Source: an uncultured Eudoraea sp. | GTDB lineage: Bacteria; Bacteroidota; Bacteroidia; Flavobacteriales; Flavobacteriaceae | Length of the DNA: 46,361 nt | NCBI RefSeq assembly: GCF_947258925.1 | Contig: NZ_CAMYKG010000020.1 | Span: 34,669-81,029 of the forward strand | Direction: 5' to 3' | In this document: positions 25,154 through 33,271 of the stretch, in pieces | Numbering within the stretch: the stretch's first letter is position 1 | Layout of the letters: the number at the start of each line of letters is the position of its first letter | Translations under genes and position numbers: made by a program | The notes under the pieces: generated by a model | Database searches by the model: none | What the model saw: only the letters and a program-made list of their open reading frames with translations | Told to the model about the DNA's origin: nothing

Positions 25154-27376
25154 TTGAGATTCTTTTTACTACATAATACAATTAAAAGGGCGTTGATTTT
25201 AGCAACATTCATGTCCATCTCCGCTATGGTCATAGCTCAGGAACGTACGAATCAGGTAAGCGCCTTAGAAACTTATTTCAACGAAACCATAACTTACAAG
25301 AACCAGAATAAAATAAATCTAGCTCTGGAGTCCCTGGACAAAGCCGCTTCTTTAGCTGAAGAAACAGAAGATGAAAAAGCGCTTGTAGATTGTTACCACA
25401 AATTTGCCTTGCTTTACCTGGAATTGGATAAGCGGGAAACCACAATTTTTTATTGGGATCGGGCAACTGTTCTACTCAATGAATTGGAGTATCCCTATGG
25501 TCGTGCTGTACACAAATACATTGAGTCTATTTTACTTTTTGACAGTGGTAATAACTTCCAGGCTATTTTCATGCTAAACGAATCGAAGCAACTTAGCAAT
25601 GATCGGAATCTTCTCAATAATATTTTGCTCCTGGAGGCAAATATTTATCTCGCTATAGAAAAATATGATAGTGCAGAGTTAAATTTCAACTCTCTTATTG
25701 TAAACAATGACATGTTTGAAAAAGAATTCCTGATGGTAAAAGCACATTTGGGATTGGCAAAATTATATCTTTCAACTGAAGACTATGACGAGAGCATTAA
25801 GAATGGCATAAGTGCTTTAGAAGTCTCAGAGGCCAATAACTTCACAAAAGAGGTGTTTGAAGCAAATGAAATTTTAGGTCAGGCATATGAAAAAAGAGAA
25901 AAATACGATCTTTCTCTTGTTCATAACAGAAATCTTTTAACCCTGAAAGACTCTATTTTCACCTTGGAAAAGGTCAAAGCGGAGGCCAAAACAGCGGATA
26001 GGATTCAATTTGAATTTATGGCGGAGGAAATAAAACGTCAGGACGATCAAATAACCGAATTAAATGAATCCAGAAACAGATCAGAGATCACCGCGATCTT
26101 AACCTCGGCATTTTTAACTATCATTTCATTATTGGCAGTATCACTCTTCAGGAATAATCAGATTAAGTTAAAGACTAACGACCTTTTACAAACTAAAAAT
26201 CGAGAGTTACAAACCGCCAGAGATGCCGCCGTTCAGGCTATGGAAGCTAAAACCAACTTTCTTTCTACTGTTAGTCATGAATTGCGAACACCCTTATATG
26301 CAGTTACAGGATTAGCACATCTGCTTTTGGAAGAAAACCCAACCGACAATCAAAAAGAACATCTAAAGTCGCTGAAATTTTCAGGTGATTATTTATTGAA
26401 TTTTATAAATGATATCCTACAAATTAATAAGATTGATGCAGACAAGTTAGAGCCAATGAATATAGAGTTTAATCTTAAAAAAGTACTTGCAGAGGTTATA
26501 AACTCCTTACAACAAAGCGCTAAGGAAAACAATACCAAAATTGTCCTGGACTATGATGAGAAGATTCCAAAAAATTTAATGAGTGACCCGCTTAAACTAT
26601 CTCAAATTTTTATGAACCTTGTGGGTAATGCTATAAAGTTTACCAAAAATGGAGAAGTAAATGTGATCGCCCGACTTCAGAAAAAAGAGGAAGACGATGT
26701 TACCTTATACTTTGAAGTCATGGATAATGGTATTGGGATTTCGAATGAACAGCAACAAAATATCTTCGATAGTTTTGAACAAGGCTCCATACAAATTAAC
26801 AGGGAATACGGCGGTACCGGGCTTGGACTAACTATAGTAAAAAGTTTGCTGGGTCTTTTTGAAAGTAAAATTCAGTTGAAAAGTACATTAGGACAGGGTA
26901 GTTCGTTCTTTTTTGAATTAGACCTCAAATGTAAAGATAGTGTTGTTGATGACATAGCATTTGAGATGCCCGAAAAGGATTATGACTTAAACGGCCTACA
27001 TGTCCTGGTCGTAGAAGACAACAAGATCAATCAGGTGATCACCAAAAAAATGTTGAATAAAAAGGGTGTTAGTTGTGAGATCGCCAGCAATGGAAATACC
27101 GCGGTAGAAATGGCTAATTCAAGCCAATATGATGGCATCCTTATGGATATACATATGCCCGGAATAAGTGGCGTTGAAGCTACTATTCAAATAAGAAAAT
27201 TTGATACTGTTATCCCAATCATTGCACTGACAGCGATATCCCTGGACGACAGTTTAGAAAGTTTTTTCGCCGCCGGATGCAATGATGTAGTCACCAAACC
27301 TTTTAAACCAGAGGTATTCTACCAAAAAATTGGTGAAAACATCCTGGAACCTAAACTAAAGAAATCACTTACTTAA
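25154..27376 (+). CDS. TPR-containing hybrid histidine kinase
   Basis: 740 residues from a TTG start; a 30-residue N-terminal signal/anchor is followed by TPR-like helical repeats (about 30-270), a membrane helix (about 312-330, LTSAFLTIISLLAVSLF), then HisKA with FLSTVSHELRTPLYAVTG (His375) and HATPase (NLVGNAIKFTKNGEV, DNGIGISNEQ, GTGLGLTIVK). It ends with a REC domain: VVEDNKINQ, phospho-acceptor Asp665 in LMDIHMP, and Lys in VTKPFKP. The TPR part is probably periplasmic and senses a protein or peptide, as in other Bacteroidota kinases. Its transcript partner is unknown. Its end overlaps the convergent lpxK by 12 bp. Confidence 0.92.
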   Translation: MRFFLLHNTIKRALILATFMSISAMVIAQERTNQVSALETYFNETITYKNQNKINLALESLDKAASLAEETEDEKALVDCYHKFALLYLELDKRETTIFYWDRATVLLNELEYPYGRAVHKYIESILLFDSGNNFQAIFMLNESKQLSNDRNLLNNILLLEANIYLAIEKYDSAELNFNSLIVNNDMFEKEFLMVKAHLGLAKLYLSTEDYDESIKNGISALEVSEANNFTKEVFEANEILGQAYEKREKYDLSLVHNRNLLTLKDSIFTLEKVKAEAKTADRIQFEFMAEEIKRQDDQITELNESRNRSEITAILTSAFLTIISLLAVSLFRNNQIKLKTNDLLQTKNRELQTARDAAVQAMEAKTNFLSTVSHELRTPLYAVTGLAHLLLEENPTDNQKEHLKSLKFSGDYLLNFINDILQINKIDADKLEPMNIEFNLKKVLAEVINSLQQSAKENNTKIVLDYDEKIPKNLMSDPLKLSQIFMNLVGNAIKFTKNGEVNVIARLQKKEEDDVTLYFEVMDNGIGISNEQQQNIFDSFEQGSIQINREYGGTGLGLTIVKSLLGLFESKIQLKSTLGQGSSFFFELDLKCKDSVVDDIAFEMPEKDYDLNGLHVLVVEDNKINQVITKKMLNKKGVSCEIASNGNTAVEMANSSQYDGILMDIHMPGISGVEATIQIRKFDTVIPIIALTAISLDDSLESFFAAGCNDVVTKPFKPEVFYQKIGENILEPKLKKSLT

Positions 27377-28360
27377 TTCCTCAAGCCTTTTTATAAAAGT
27401 TTGTTTGCCATCATCCAGAAATCGATGTCGGACGGCGATATAATAAAGATTAGCCACTTTACCCTTCAAACGCATATAATCCTTTTCTGTAGTAAGTATT
27501 AAAGGTTTAGAATTAAAAAAATCAATCTCTTTGGATGTAAAAAAGTGATGATCCCTATATCCATGATGATCAAACGAAATTTTCTCACTTCCCAGAAAAT
27601 CAATTAATGGCTTTGGCTTAGCAATACCCGTGACCAGTGTAATTTCTTCATTTTGTAAATCTTCCAGGGATATATCTGCTTTTCCTTTTAATACCGGGTC
27701 ATATTCTAAAGTACAGAAGAGTACTTCCTGATTTTTTCCGGGTTTCAACTCCCTTTGAATACTTATTTTAATTTCATCGTCCATATCAGCTGGACACTTG
27801 GTGATAACAATGATGTCTGCACGCTTTGAAGCACTTTTACTGTCTCTTAAGTTCCCAGTGGGTAAATACCAATCTTTGGTATACAATTCGCCATAGGCGG
27901 TCAATAAAACGCTAAATGATGGTTTAACCTTTCTATGTTGGTATGCATCGTCCAAAAGGATAAGATCTGGTTGCAGCGATCTTTCCAATTTCTCAATACC
28001 CCTTGTTCTGTTTGCATCTACGGCCATTATCGATTCGGGAAACTTTGAGTATATCTGTAAGGGTTCATCCCCAATTTCCTCAGCTGTACTTGAAGGTTGT
28101 GCTAAAACAAATCCATTCGTTTTTCTTTTATACCCTCTGCTTAAAACAGCCAGTTTTAAATCTTCCGATAAATTATTCAGGAACCATTCTATCATTGGGG
28201 TTTTCCCGGTACCGCCAACACTAAGGTTTCCAATACAAATTGTGGGTGTTTTAAATTCAGCAGATGGAAGAAGTTCTGAATCATATAAAACATTTCTAAA
28301 ATATACCACAAGGGCATAGATCAATGAAAATGGGAACGCTATTATTCTTAGCAGTTGCAT
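27365..28360 (-). CDS. lpxK: Tetraacyldisaccharide 4'-kinase
   Basis: 331 residues. LpxK adds the 4'-phosphate to the lipid A disaccharide precursor at the cytoplasmic face of the inner membrane. The Walker A-like loop is GNLSVGGTGKTP (44-55), with N-terminal hydrophobic helix (about 3-22) as the membrane anchor; DDAYQHRKV and TTEKDYMRL are family motifs. This implies an LPS-bearing outer membrane. The gene ends overlapping the 3' end of the hybrid kinase, convergent, and is divergent from the nif3 gene. Confidence 0.94.
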   Translation of the reverse strand: MQLLRIIAFPFSLIYALVVYFRNVLYDSELLPSAEFKTPTICIGNLSVGGTGKTPMIEWFLNNLSEDLKLAVLSRGYKRKTNGFVLAQPSSTAEEIGDEPLQIYSKFPESIMAVDANRTRGIEKLERSLQPDLILLDDAYQHRKVKPSFSVLLTAYGELYTKDWYLPTGNLRDSKSASKRADIIVITKCPADMDDEIKISIQRELKPGKNQEVLFCTLEYDPVLKGKADISLEDLQNEEITLVTGIAKPKPLIDFLGSEKISFDHHGYRDHHFFTSKEIDFFNSKPLILTTEKDYMRLKGKVANLYYIAVRHRFLDDGKQTFIKRLEELSK

Positions 28361-28389
28361 GAGAACGAAAATATAATATTTTATCTTTG
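28355..28389 (+). promoter_or_regulatory. Promoter-like element upstream of the nif3-like gene
   Basis: TTG 28355-28357 and TATCTTTG 28382-28389 (exact -7), spaced 24 bp, slightly long. If used, transcription would start near 28394 and make a leader of about 170 nt before the ATG at 28566. Confidence 0.4.
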
Positions 28390-28393
28390 ATGC

Positions 28394-28546
28394 ACATACT
28401 TAGTTTCAAAACATCCTGCTAAATTATGCCCACTTCGGTCAAATGTATTTTGTTTATGACAGATTTAAATGGGTGTCATCTATATGAGTTTGCTAGGTAT
28501 TAATTAAATTATATTCAAAGGCCTGATCATACGACAGGGCTTTTTA
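28394..28546 (+). ncRNA. Possible small RNA or attenuated leader
   Basis: Between the promoter-like element and the nif3-like ATG are a hairpin ATGACA (28456-28461) / TGTCAT (28474-28479) and a terminator-like hairpin AGGCCTG (28519-28525) / CAGGGCT (28535-28541) with one mismatch, followed by TTTTT (28541-28545). A 25-codon ORF from ATG 28426 to TAA 28501-28503 ends 15 bp before the terminator-like stem. The whole could be a free sRNA or a leader with attenuation. No homologue is known to me. Confidence 0.3.
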
Positions 28547-28565
28547 ATTGCCATAAACATTTAAT

Positions 28566-29660
28566 ATGAAGGTAAGAGATGTCTCCGAAATACTTGAAGA
28601 ATTAGCTCCGCTGGAATATGCGGAAGATTTCGATAATGTTGGGCTACTGGTGGGTGATCCCGATACTAATGTCTCCAATATTCTTGTTACGCTCGATTCA
28701 CCTGAAATTGTAATTGACGAAGCAATTAACAAATCATGTAATTTGATCATAAGTTTTCACCCTATACTTTTTAAGGGTGTAAAAACACTAACCGGTGCCA
28801 ATTATGTAGAACGTGCTGTTATAAAGGCAATTCGGAATAACATAGCTATTTATTGTTTGCATACTGCCCTTGACAATGCCATAGACGGCGTTAATGCCAA
28901 GATTTGTGAGATCCTGGAGGTGAAAAATCCAAGGATATTGCTTCCACAGCGGGGAACCATTAAAAAATTAACAACCTACATCCCCAAAGCACAATCAAAA
29001 ATTTTATTGGATGCCCTTTTTAAAGCAGGAGCCGGTAACATTGGAAATTATAGTGAATGCAGTTTTACCATTGACGGCAAAGGAAGCTTTAAAGCCGGTA
29101 GTAAAGCAAATCCGATAAAGGGCAAAAAACATGAATTACATTTGGAAGAAGAAACTCAGATCAACGTTACTTATCTGAGAGGCAATGAAAGAAATATACT
29201 AACTGCTTTATTTGACCATCATCCGTACGAGGAGGTAGCTTATGAAATTAGCACATTAAACAATGTAAATTCCCAAATTGGGATGGGAATGATAGGTGAA
29301 TTAGAGCATGCAATAGGTGAAAAGGAATATTTTAAACTAATTAAAAATAAGATGAATGTTTCCTCTATCAGACACTCAGCTTTCCTGGGGAAGAAAATTA
29401 AAAAAGTGGCTGTTTTAGGAGGTAGCGGAGCCTTTGCTATATCCGCTGCTATAAACTCCGGTGCAGATATTTTTGTTACATCTGATCTTAAATATCATCA
29501 ATTTTTTGAAGCGGAAAACAAAATACTACTCGCCGATATAGGTCACTATGAAACCGAACAGTTTACAAAAAATTTATTGGTGGACTATCTTACAAAAAAA
29601 ATGCCTAATTTTGCAATCTCTTTATCGGAGAGTATTACAAATCCTATCAAGTATTTTTAA
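28566..29660 (+). CDS. Nif3-like dinuclear metal-centre protein
   Basis: 364 residues. The Nif3/YbgI family forms hexamers with a di-metal site; the true substrate is unsettled, with GTP cyclohydrolase I type 2 the common label. Visible family parts: YAEDFDNVGLLVG, LIISFHPILFKG with the metal-binding His, and LHTALDNA. The long middle segment (about 125-235, with ANPIKGKKHELH and DHHPYEEVAYE) is the PII-like insert of the long form. The gene has a possible attenuator upstream and is followed after 2 bp by the coiled-coil gene. Confidence 0.9.
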   Translation: MKVRDVSEILEELAPLEYAEDFDNVGLLVGDPDTNVSNILVTLDSPEIVIDEAINKSCNLIISFHPILFKGVKTLTGANYVERAVIKAIRNNIAIYCLHTALDNAIDGVNAKICEILEVKNPRILLPQRGTIKKLTTYIPKAQSKILLDALFKAGAGNIGNYSECSFTIDGKGSFKAGSKANPIKGKKHELHLEEETQINVTYLRGNERNILTALFDHHPYEEVAYEISTLNNVNSQIGMGMIGELEHAIGEKEYFKLIKNKMNVSSIRHSAFLGKKIKKVAVLGGSGAFAISAAINSGADIFVTSDLKYHQFFEAENKILLADIGHYETEQFTKNLLVDYLTKKMPNFAISLSESITNPIKYF

Positions 29661-29662
29661 AT

Positions 29663-30442
29663 ATGGCAACAAAAGTAGAAACTACAGTAGAGGAAAAATT
29701 AAGAGCGCTATATGATCTGCAATTAATTGATTCCAGAGTTGATGAAATAAGAAATGTACGTGGTGAATTACCCCTTGAAGTTGAAGACCTTGAAGATGAA
29801 GTACTTGGTCTAAAAACCAGAATGGATAAGTTAAAGACCGATTTGGAAACGATTAATTATGAAATCGGAGCTAAAAAGAATTTAATTGAAGAAGCTAAAG
29901 TGCTGATAAAGAAATATGCCGATCAGCAAAAAAACGTAAGAAACAGCAGAGAGTTCAATTCATTGGCAAAAGAAGTTGAATTTCAGGAATTAGAAATACA
30001 ACTGGCTGAAAAAAACATCAAGGAATTCAAAGTTCAAATTGAGCAAAAAAAGGAAGTAATTAGCGAAACCAAAGAAAGGCTTTCAGAACGTGAAGCTCAC
30101 TTAAAGCACAAAAAAAGTGAGTTAGACGCAATCCTGGCAGAAACCGACAAGGAGGAAAAAGCGCTCTTAGCTAAATCTGAAAAATTTGAAAAGCAGATAG
30201 AAGACAGATTGGTACAAGCCTACAAAAGAATAAGAAACAACGTTAAAAATGGCCTTGCTGTTGTTCCGGTTGAAAGAGGAGCTTCAGGTGGATCTTTCTT
30301 TACAATACCGCCTCAGGTACAGGTAGAAATTGCTTCAAGAAAAAAGATTATTACCGACGAGCACAGTGGAAGAATTCTTGTAGATCCAGTACTTGCTGAG
30401 GAAGAACAGGAGAAAATGCACAAGATGTTCTCAAAAATCTAA
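29663..30442 (+). CDS. Coiled-coil protein of the C4-type zinc-ribbon family, with the Cys ligands lost
   Basis: 259 residues. A long coiled-coil hairpin (about 10-185, rich in Glu and Lys) is followed by the C-terminal part that in relatives is a four-Cys zinc ribbon. The pattern normally GACGGC...CE-x-CGR is here GASGGSFFTIPPQ and TDEHSGRILVD: positions where Cys is expected read Ser, Ser, Asp and Ser. So the fold may persist without zinc. The function is unknown. It follows nif3 by 2 bp, a conserved pair in this family. Confidence 0.85.
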   Translation: MATKVETTVEEKLRALYDLQLIDSRVDEIRNVRGELPLEVEDLEDEVLGLKTRMDKLKTDLETINYEIGAKKNLIEEAKVLIKKYADQQKNVRNSREFNSLAKEVEFQELEIQLAEKNIKEFKVQIEQKKEVISETKERLSEREAHLKHKKSELDAILAETDKEEKALLAKSEKFEKQIEDRLVQAYKRIRNNVKNGLAVVPVERGASGGSFFTIPPQVQVEIASRKKIITDEHSGRILVDPVLAEEEQEKMHKMFSKI

Positions 30443-30460
30443 GGGACATAAAAGTTTTAA

Positions 30461-30489
30461 AAAACCACCTCTTTTAAGGTGGTTTTTTT
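30461..30489 (+). terminator. Rho-independent terminator after the nif3/coiled-coil pair
   Basis: Perfect 10-bp stem AAAACCACCT (30461-30470) / AGGTGGTTTT (30477-30486) with a 6-nt loop, running straight into a T tract. Confidence 0.88.
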
Positions 30490-30500
30490 ATTTTAGTAAT

Positions 30501-30920
30501 ATGTATAGGTTTTATTTAAGGTTAATTTCTTTTTTTATAATCATTCTCCATTTAAATGTTATGTCTGCACAGGAATTGAGGGATTTTAAATGGAAAAAGC
30601 GAATTGTACTTCTGGCAGATTATGGGAATAATCCAGAAAAAAGTGAGTTGCAACTTAAAATGTTTAAAGCCAAATCGAATGAGATGAAAGAAAGAGATTT
30701 GATTCTTTTTGTTTACAATGGCAAGGACCTTATGGATATTGATGGAACGCTAACCAATATTAAGATGGATAATACTCCTTATAATGACTATCAGGGTGTA
30801 ATTTTAATTGGCAAGGATGGCGGCGTGAAACTCCGGAAAAAATTTGTTGTGGAAGCAACCGAGATTTTTGAACTAATAGACCAAATGCCAATGCGCAGGT
30901 CTGAAATGAAACACAGGTAA
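30501..30920 (+). CDS. DUF4174 exported protein
   Basis: 139 residues from the ATG at 30501; an upstream in-frame ATG would start inside the previous gene and read across the terminator, so it is not used. Signal peptide (YLRLISFFIIILHLNVMSAQ), then DUF4174 with LRDFKWKKRIVLLADYG, GVILIGKDGGVKLRKKF and the terminal IDQMPMRRSEM. The domain is thioredoxin-like without Cys. Role unknown. It lies 12 bp after the terminator, and converges on kmo. Confidence 0.85.
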   Translation: MYRFYLRLISFFIIILHLNVMSAQELRDFKWKKRIVLLADYGNNPEKSELQLKMFKAKSNEMKERDLILFVYNGKDLMDIDGTLTNIKMDNTPYNDYQGVILIGKDGGVKLRKKFVVEATEIFELIDQMPMRRSEMKHR

Positions 30921-30933
30921 AGAGATCAGGCTT

Positions 30934-32283
30934 TCAACCCTGATTTAATAATTCTAAAATCTTCTCTTCAACTTCCACACTGTCCCATTTAGTTTCAATA
31001 TCCGGAATTTGCATTATTTGCTTCATAATCTTTTCCTGTTCATCCCCTATAAACAATGCATCTGAATATGGCTGATCAGAGAACGTTACTCTGGAATAGG
31101 CAGGGATCCATTTCTCCGGATGTTTTTTAGCAAACAGTTTTTCTATTTTTTTTTGCAGTATAAAACCAGGGTCGGCAGTTTTACTACTCATTTCAACGAA
31201 GTTTCTGTAGCTCAGTTCTGCAATTGCATCAGCGTCGGGTTTTCTGGTTGCCTGATATTCTTGAAAAATTTGCTCCCATTCATCCCCATGTTTGGCAATC
31301 AGTTTGTTTAAAATGGTGATATCTTCAAACCCTGCATTCATTCCCTGGCCATAAAAGGGTACTATTGCATGGGCGGAGTCGCCCACCAGAGCTACCTTAT
31401 CCCAATATGTCCATGGGTAGCACTTCATAGTAACCATAGCACTGGTTGGATTTTTGAAAAATTCTTCGCTAAGATTATCCATTTCCCCGATTACATCAGG
31501 AAAATAGGTTTTAAAAAAATCTTTAGCCTGCGGTTTGGATTTAATACTCTCAAAAGAAATCTCCCCTTCAAATGGCAAAAATAAGGTACAGGTAAAACTA
31601 CCATCCAGATTGGGCATTGCTATAAACATAAACTTACCTCTCGGCCAGATATGAAAAGAATTTTTATCAAGTTTATGTGTACCATCATCCTTGGACGGGA
31701 TAGTCAATTCTTTATATCCTACATCTATAAAATCCTGTGAATAGTCAAATCTGCTTCTACGTTGCATTTTATGACGAATTCTTGAAAATGCACCATCACA
31801 TCCGAAAACTATATCATAGTCATACGCTTTCCATTCCCCTTTTTCTGTAGCTCCGGTATACAAACGGGCATCAGGCAAATCAATATCCCATACCTTCTCA
31901 TTAAATCTGAAAATTGCCCCTTCATTTTCCGCAAGATCAATCATCTTCCGATTTAACAGCCCTCTCGAAATAGACCAGATTGCTTCGCCCTCTTTCCCAT
32001 AATTCTGAAAATAAACCGGTTTATTATTTACATGCATTGCGCGTTTATAAAGTGGAATGGCAATTTCTTTTATATCCTTTTCAATGCCCACTTCAGCTAA
32101 AGTTTTCCAACCCCTATCACTCATTGCAAGGTTTATGGAACGCCCGGAAAATTCTATTGTCCTAATATCCGGACGGCGATCAAATACTGTGATTTTGTGA
32201 CCCAATCTTCTAAGGTAGATAGCCAGTAGGGAACCTATTAAGCCGGAGCCTATAATAGCGATATCTTTTGGAGTTTGCCTCAT
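30934..32283 (-). CDS. kmo: Kynurenine 3-monooxygenase
   Basis: 449 residues, FAD-dependent aromatic hydroxylase. The FAD dinucleotide motif IIGSGLIGS is at 10-18 (GxGxxG); the second FAD motif LVGDSAHAIVPFYGQGMNAGFED is at about 300-322. It converts L-kynurenine to 3-hydroxykynurenine, toward 3-hydroxyanthranilate and possibly NAD. A kynureninase gene lies 3.3 kb away on the same strand. The pair without TDO/formamidase in the window suggests these are elsewhere in the genome. Confidence 0.9.
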   Translation of the reverse strand: MRQTPKDIAIIGSGLIGSLLAIYLRRLGHKITVFDRRPDIRTIEFSGRSINLAMSDRGWKTLAEVGIEKDIKEIAIPLYKRAMHVNNKPVYFQNYGKEGEAIWSISRGLLNRKMIDLAENEGAIFRFNEKVWDIDLPDARLYTGATEKGEWKAYDYDIVFGCDGAFSRIRHKMQRRSRFDYSQDFIDVGYKELTIPSKDDGTHKLDKNSFHIWPRGKFMFIAMPNLDGSFTCTLFLPFEGEISFESIKSKPQAKDFFKTYFPDVIGEMDNLSEEFFKNPTSAMVTMKCYPWTYWDKVALVGDSAHAIVPFYGQGMNAGFEDITILNKLIAKHGDEWEQIFQEYQATRKPDADAIAELSYRNFVEMSSKTADPGFILQKKIEKLFAKKHPEKWIPAYSRVTFSDQPYSDALFIGDEQEKIMKQIMQIPDIETKWDSVEVEEKILELLNQG

Positions 32284-32600
32284 ATTTAAAACCAGAACAT
32301 TGGTTAAGTTTAAAAGTAAATGTACTAAAATTAAGTTTCGTATTATTTACGAGGTTTCAAAGTCTTTTACATTAATTTTAGATACAGTAGTGAATTTCAA
32401 TGATTTAATGAACTTAGAGACTATTTGTATAAGAATACCCAAACCGTTTTTCATTCCAATTTGCCCTAGAAAAAGATCCGGGCGTGCTTAATTTAACGTA
32501 TATATATTGTCTAAAGAATCTTCCGCCAAGGCGTCTATATATATTGATAAAGACCTCCATATTACGATATGAAGGTCTTTTTCTTTTTTAGAAATATGCA
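32284..32600. other. Gap of 317 bp between kmo and clpP with a long hairpin
   Basis: No supported coding region. Hairpin AAAGACCTCCATAT (32549-32562) / ATATGAAGGTCTTT (32567-32580), one mismatch, TACG loop, follows the clpP stop and can terminate clpP. Its T-rich flank (32578-32589) faces plus, which also suits a plus-strand transcript. TATATATATTG occurs twice (about 32499-32508 and 32536-32546). Confidence 0.5.
32549..32589. terminator. Terminator hairpin after clpP, better T tract on the plus strand
   Basis: A 14-bp stem with one G-U/mismatch and UACG loop. It begins about 20 bp beyond the clpP stop. The T-rich side TTTTTCTTTTTTA lies on the plus strand, so the better direction is plus, while the clpP side is followed only by CTTTATC. 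Confidence 0.6.
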
Positions 32601-33152
32601 CTATTCCAGAACACCATCCACTATTCCATAGGCTATGGATTCTTCAGCGTCCATCCAATAATCCCGGTTAAAATCTTTCAGGATTTTTTCGTAGGGTTGC
32701 CCACAGTTTTCTGCCAATATTTTAGCTCCAATTTCCTTTGTCTTAATTATTTCCCGTGCCTGAATTTCTATATTAGAAGCCTGACCTCTGGCTCCACCGC
32801 TGGGCTGGTGAATCATAACCCTTGCATGTGGCTGTACAAACCGTCGGCCTTTTTTACCAACGGAAAGGAGGATTGAACCCATTGAAGCAGCTAAACCGCT
32901 ACATACTGTAGATACCGGACTCTTCAATGATTTTATGGTATCATAAATTGCAAAACCCGAAGTGACATATCCCCCCGGGCTATTGATTATTAATTGAATT
33001 TCTTTGTTGTTCTGCATGTCAAGATACAGTAAACGATCAATAACATGTTTTGCAGAATCATCGTCCACCATACCCCACAGAAATACTTTTCTTTCATCTA
33101 ATAACCTTTCATCAATGGCTTCTTGTACTTTTCCCTTTTTTTTTGAACTCAT
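32601..33152 (-). CDS. ClpP-family serine peptidase (short, stand-alone)
   Basis: 183 residues. The catalytic triad Ser90 (GLAASMGSILL), His115 (MIHQPSGG) and Asp164 (NRDYWMDAEE) is complete, so it is a likely active ClpP. ClpP forms a tetradecameric chamber fed by ClpX/ClpA. It is a little shorter than typical (190-230) and has no clpX or tig neighbour, so it may be a second ClpP paralogue. The N-terminal residues (SSKKKGKVQEAIDERLL) lack a propeptide-like region. The promoter region has a perfect dyad. Confidence 0.88.
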   Translation of the reverse strand: MSSKKKGKVQEAIDERLLDERKVFLWGMVDDDSAKHVIDRLLYLDMQNNKEIQLIINSPGGYVTSGFAIYDTIKSLKSPVSTVCSGLAASMGSILLSVGKKGRRFVQPHARVMIHQPSGGARGQASNIEIQAREIIKTKEIGAKILAENCGQPYEKILKDFNRDYWMDAEESIAYGIVDGVLE

Positions 33153-33173
33153 TTTCTACTTTTTGTTAAAAAC

Positions 33174-33181
33174 CAAAATTA
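33174..33181 (-). promoter_or_regulatory. TAnnTTTG -7 element for the clpP-like gene
   Basis: On the minus strand TAATTTTG (33174-33181), 21 bp before the ATG at 33152. The TTG at 33207-33209 (25 bp away, somewhat long) falls inside the dyad. Confidence 0.4.
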
Positions 33182-33186
33182 ATCAT

Positions 33187-33213
33187 TTTATTGGGATTTC
33201 ATACCCCAATAAA
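33187..33213. promoter_or_regulatory. Perfect 9-bp inverted repeat in the clpP/lipoprotein intergenic region
   Basis: TTTATTGGG (33187-33195) and CCCAATAAA (33205-33213) with a 9-nt spacer lie between the divergent clpP-like and lipoprotein genes. The dyad overlaps the likely -33 region of clpP, the position expected for an operator. The binding protein is unknown. Confidence 0.5.
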
Positions 33214-33249
33214 CCTAAGGAATTTATCTAATAAGAATAGAAAAGCACT

Positions 33250-33257
33250 TATATTTG
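33250..33257 (+). promoter_or_regulatory. TAnnTTTG -7 element for the lipoprotein gene
   Basis: TATATTTG, exact -7 match, ends 14 bp before the ATG at 33272. No clear -33 TTG at the usual spacing. Confidence 0.4.
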
Positions 33258-33271
33258 AAAAAAACGTTATC

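Noticed and set aside
30393..30500. Upstream extension of the DUF4174 gene
   Set aside because: It begins inside the coiled-coil gene and crosses its terminator; the signal peptide begins at 30501.
33191..33271. Upstream extension of the lipoprotein gene
   Set aside because: It would overlap the promoter box and place 27 non-signal residues before the lipobox signal.
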